NCBI GenBank assembly: GCA_018056215.1
Contig: JAGPGB010000009.1
Span: 1-15,490, forward strand
Source of the DNA: Bacteroidales bacterium
GTDB taxonomy: Bacteria; Bacteroidota; Bacteroidia; Bacteroidales; DTU049
Length of the DNA stretch: 15,490 nucleotides
Direction of reading: 5' to 3'
Shown here: piece after piece, positions 15,201-15,490 of the stretch
Position numbering within the stretch: position 1 is the stretch's first letter
How the letters are laid out: every line of letters starts with the position of its first letter
The notes under the pieces: model-generated
Seen by the model: the letters and a program-made list of their open reading frames with translations, nothing else
Told to the model about the DNA's origin: nothing
Database searches by the model: none
Made by a program: the position numbers and the translations under genes

Positions 15201-15306
15201 CGTACCTGATGGAGTTTATTATTATCTTTGTGAAGTTTACGAATGGCGATTAGAAGGTCTCACTTCTCGATTATTAAATGGCTCGATAACTATTATTAGA
15301 CATTAA
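12211..15306 (+). CDS. Secreted multidomain protein with type B T9SS sorting domain
   Basis: This 1031-residue exported protein is probably attached to, or released from, the cell surface. A Sec signal peptide occupies 1-19 (MKKLLIFIILILTNFVVNA). Next come a beta-rich PKD-like region with NWGDGT (58-63) and a later HTY (89-91) (~25-120), and a cadherin/Ig-like segment with LDPNTGIITWDTP (201-213) (~150-246). Residues ~343-510 resemble a reelin-type jelly-roll: YLTSPVLDLSDGDYILEFDM at 387-406, later TRIRWYQD and DHWGLDNIGF. Four fibronectin-III-like units follow (~526-635, ~638-745, ~747-832, ~838-928). The C-terminal ~95 residues (LPNVFTPDGDGYNDLF, VYNRWGNLVFET, NWDGT, VPDGVYYY) are the gliding-motility-associated (CHU_C, TIGR04131-like) domain that directs type IX secretion. 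The likely role is adhesion or ligand binding; no catalytic motif is seen. Cysteines are common, consistent with disulfides outside the cytoplasm. Confidence 0.88.
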   Translation: MKKLLIFIILILTNFVVNAMNIRSIEIQYEPISNLTFQVNVVCYVYEHGPIDQNISLNWGDGTNSNLNLLSISPAGLPYLKKVIYYGQHTYSGPSTFLLSVSYKCREPYIANIPLSVQKSLYTEALLVINPYVSSRYSLRFQSPAPFRICSSTLQELDMSVYDPEPHSNATYTYQLISCRDSGGVNISNYAMPSATSSFLLDPNTGIITWDTPIRGEYSFVVRAKKLISGVMVGYVDRDVTIIVNDCQSISPVLNSPADTCIIAGNDLSFPVSASFTYNDTMLLTASGQLIDMGATFPQPIKGVHNVSSNFSWDASCNEVSINSYSLNFRVDILNQDNSSSSLYNFNNGILSPFTSNVPIMFNSPCGNGWDNTKYIWYGKDENAPRYLTSPVLDLSDGDYILEFDMRYEEHTGYGGSSCEGPDEPDEGVYVQYNTTDSENNWINIVYFNPNPKYHEEGGHETNLTHWNNYTILLPAAALTPNTRIRWYQDISTNYDYDHWGLDNIGFTRIADIPEVYKKINVSVIAPAPQNLQATATPYGIELQWQREFCDNAIGYKIFRKNMHTSYVQGVCETGLPDSLGFTLIDSTNTILDTIYTDYINEGNLAIGNEYCYRVYAYFSDGAESKASNEACAILSEVAPVITHVSVNTTDEVNGEVLLKWSKPNELDTIANPGPYKYDVYFGENLSGDNYTFLSSTFSLNDTVLLHQNIDTKNKNYHYQIRLLNQINGTWQPINSSSAASSVFLVATPSDKKIHLNFNYLVPWTNDSFYVYRFNDISMSYELLAKTNNLEYLDTGLINGNNYCYKVLAYGHYSAPGFVTLLENWSQEICAMPIDIEPPCSPILHVTADCNSLSNILTWQDVITYCDANDLSHYQVFYSPTILDDFTLLVNTTDTSYIHTLASTVAGCYYVVAVDTNNNASQPSMKVCSDINSCDLYSLPNVFTPDGDGYNDLFQPFPYDFVEKIHLLVYNRWGNLVFETQDPDINWDGTNMNSGRPVPDGVYYYLCEVYEWRLEGLTSRLLNGSITIIRH

Positions 15307-15412
15307 AATATATTGAATTTATTGAAGTAAAATTTTGTACTCTTATAGTTTATTAGTTGCATTAATCAAATAATATTTATCAATAATTAAAATTTATTTT
15401 TTATTTTTTTAA

Positions 15413-15420
15413 TACCTTTG
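15413..15420 (+). promoter_or_regulatory. Candidate -7 box (TACCTTTG) for the gene at the right edge
   Basis: A perfect TAnnTTTG match 19 bases before an ATG at 15440, supporting that ATG as a real start. The rest of the 133-base gap after the adhesin-like gene is A/T-rich and shows no clear terminator. Confidence 0.5.
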
Positions 15421-15439
15421 TAAAGCTAAAAAGTTATTT

Positions 15440-15490
15440 ATGGAAATACTTAATTATTATATTGATTATATCAAAAAAAATTTAGCTGAG
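15440..15490 (+). CDS. Start of an unidentified gene, cut by the window edge
   Basis: An open frame of 17 codons begins MEILNYYIDYIKKNLAE and runs off the end. It has a candidate promoter box at the same spacing as other genes here, which is the main reason to list it. Too little is visible to name a family. Confidence 0.5.
   Translation, partial: MEILNYYIDYIKKNLAE

Overview
This window looks like the chromosome of an AT-rich member of the Bacteroidota. Four things point there. The last large gene ends in a gliding-motility-associated / type IX secretion 'type B' sorting domain. Most starts lack a Shine-Dalgarno sequence and instead have a TAnnTTTG-type -7 box about 17-24 bases upstream. The gene order dapF - GNAT acetyltransferase - mltG is one I know from this phylum. 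There is also a small Asp/Ser/Ala-rich lipoprotein of a kind common there. The standard bacterial code with TGA as stop fits all genes.

Layout. At 24-386 is a small two-helix membrane protein (DUF6232-like), closed by a clear intrinsic terminator. At 465-3473 is the most unusual gene: five repeats of exactly 46 residues (DUF7477-like, possibly a five-bladed propeller), then TPR repeats, then two intact CbbX/SpoVK-type AAA+ ATPase domains offset by exactly 280 residues. panC follows at 3537-4367. A gene-poor stretch of about 620 bases (4368-4991) holds a long fold-back, MITE-like element (about 4386-4718) and a second copy of its right-hand ~98 bases (4810-4908). Next come a short coiled lipoprotein (4992-5294) and, convergent to it across a shared bidirectional terminator, a tRNA-dihydrouridine synthase (5346-6326, minus strand). 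Divergent from that gene, a CPBP intramembrane protease and a type I 3-dehydroquinate dehydratase (aroD) are translationally coupled by a TGATG overlap. An IS1595-like insertion element (about 7898-8994) sits right at the aroD stop codon. The right third carries an SRAP/YedK-type DNA-protein crosslink protein, then dapF, a GNAT acetyltransferase and mltG as a likely operon, then a 1031-residue secreted adhesin-like protein. The first 17 codons of another gene run off the right edge.

Functions. panC (pantothenate/CoA), aroD (shikimate) and dapF (lysine and meso-diaminopimelate for peptidoglycan) are core biosynthesis. mltG trims nascent glycan strands, so dapF and mltG both serve the cell wall. 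The accessory layer is the propeller-TPR-AAA+ protein, the DUF6232 protein, the fold-back element, the IS and the large secreted protein. The best candidates for something undescribed are the propeller-TPR-double-AAA+ fusion and the fold-back element. The IS transposase, which appears to lack its second catalytic aspartate, and the aroD product, with altered substrate-loop residues, also deserve a look.
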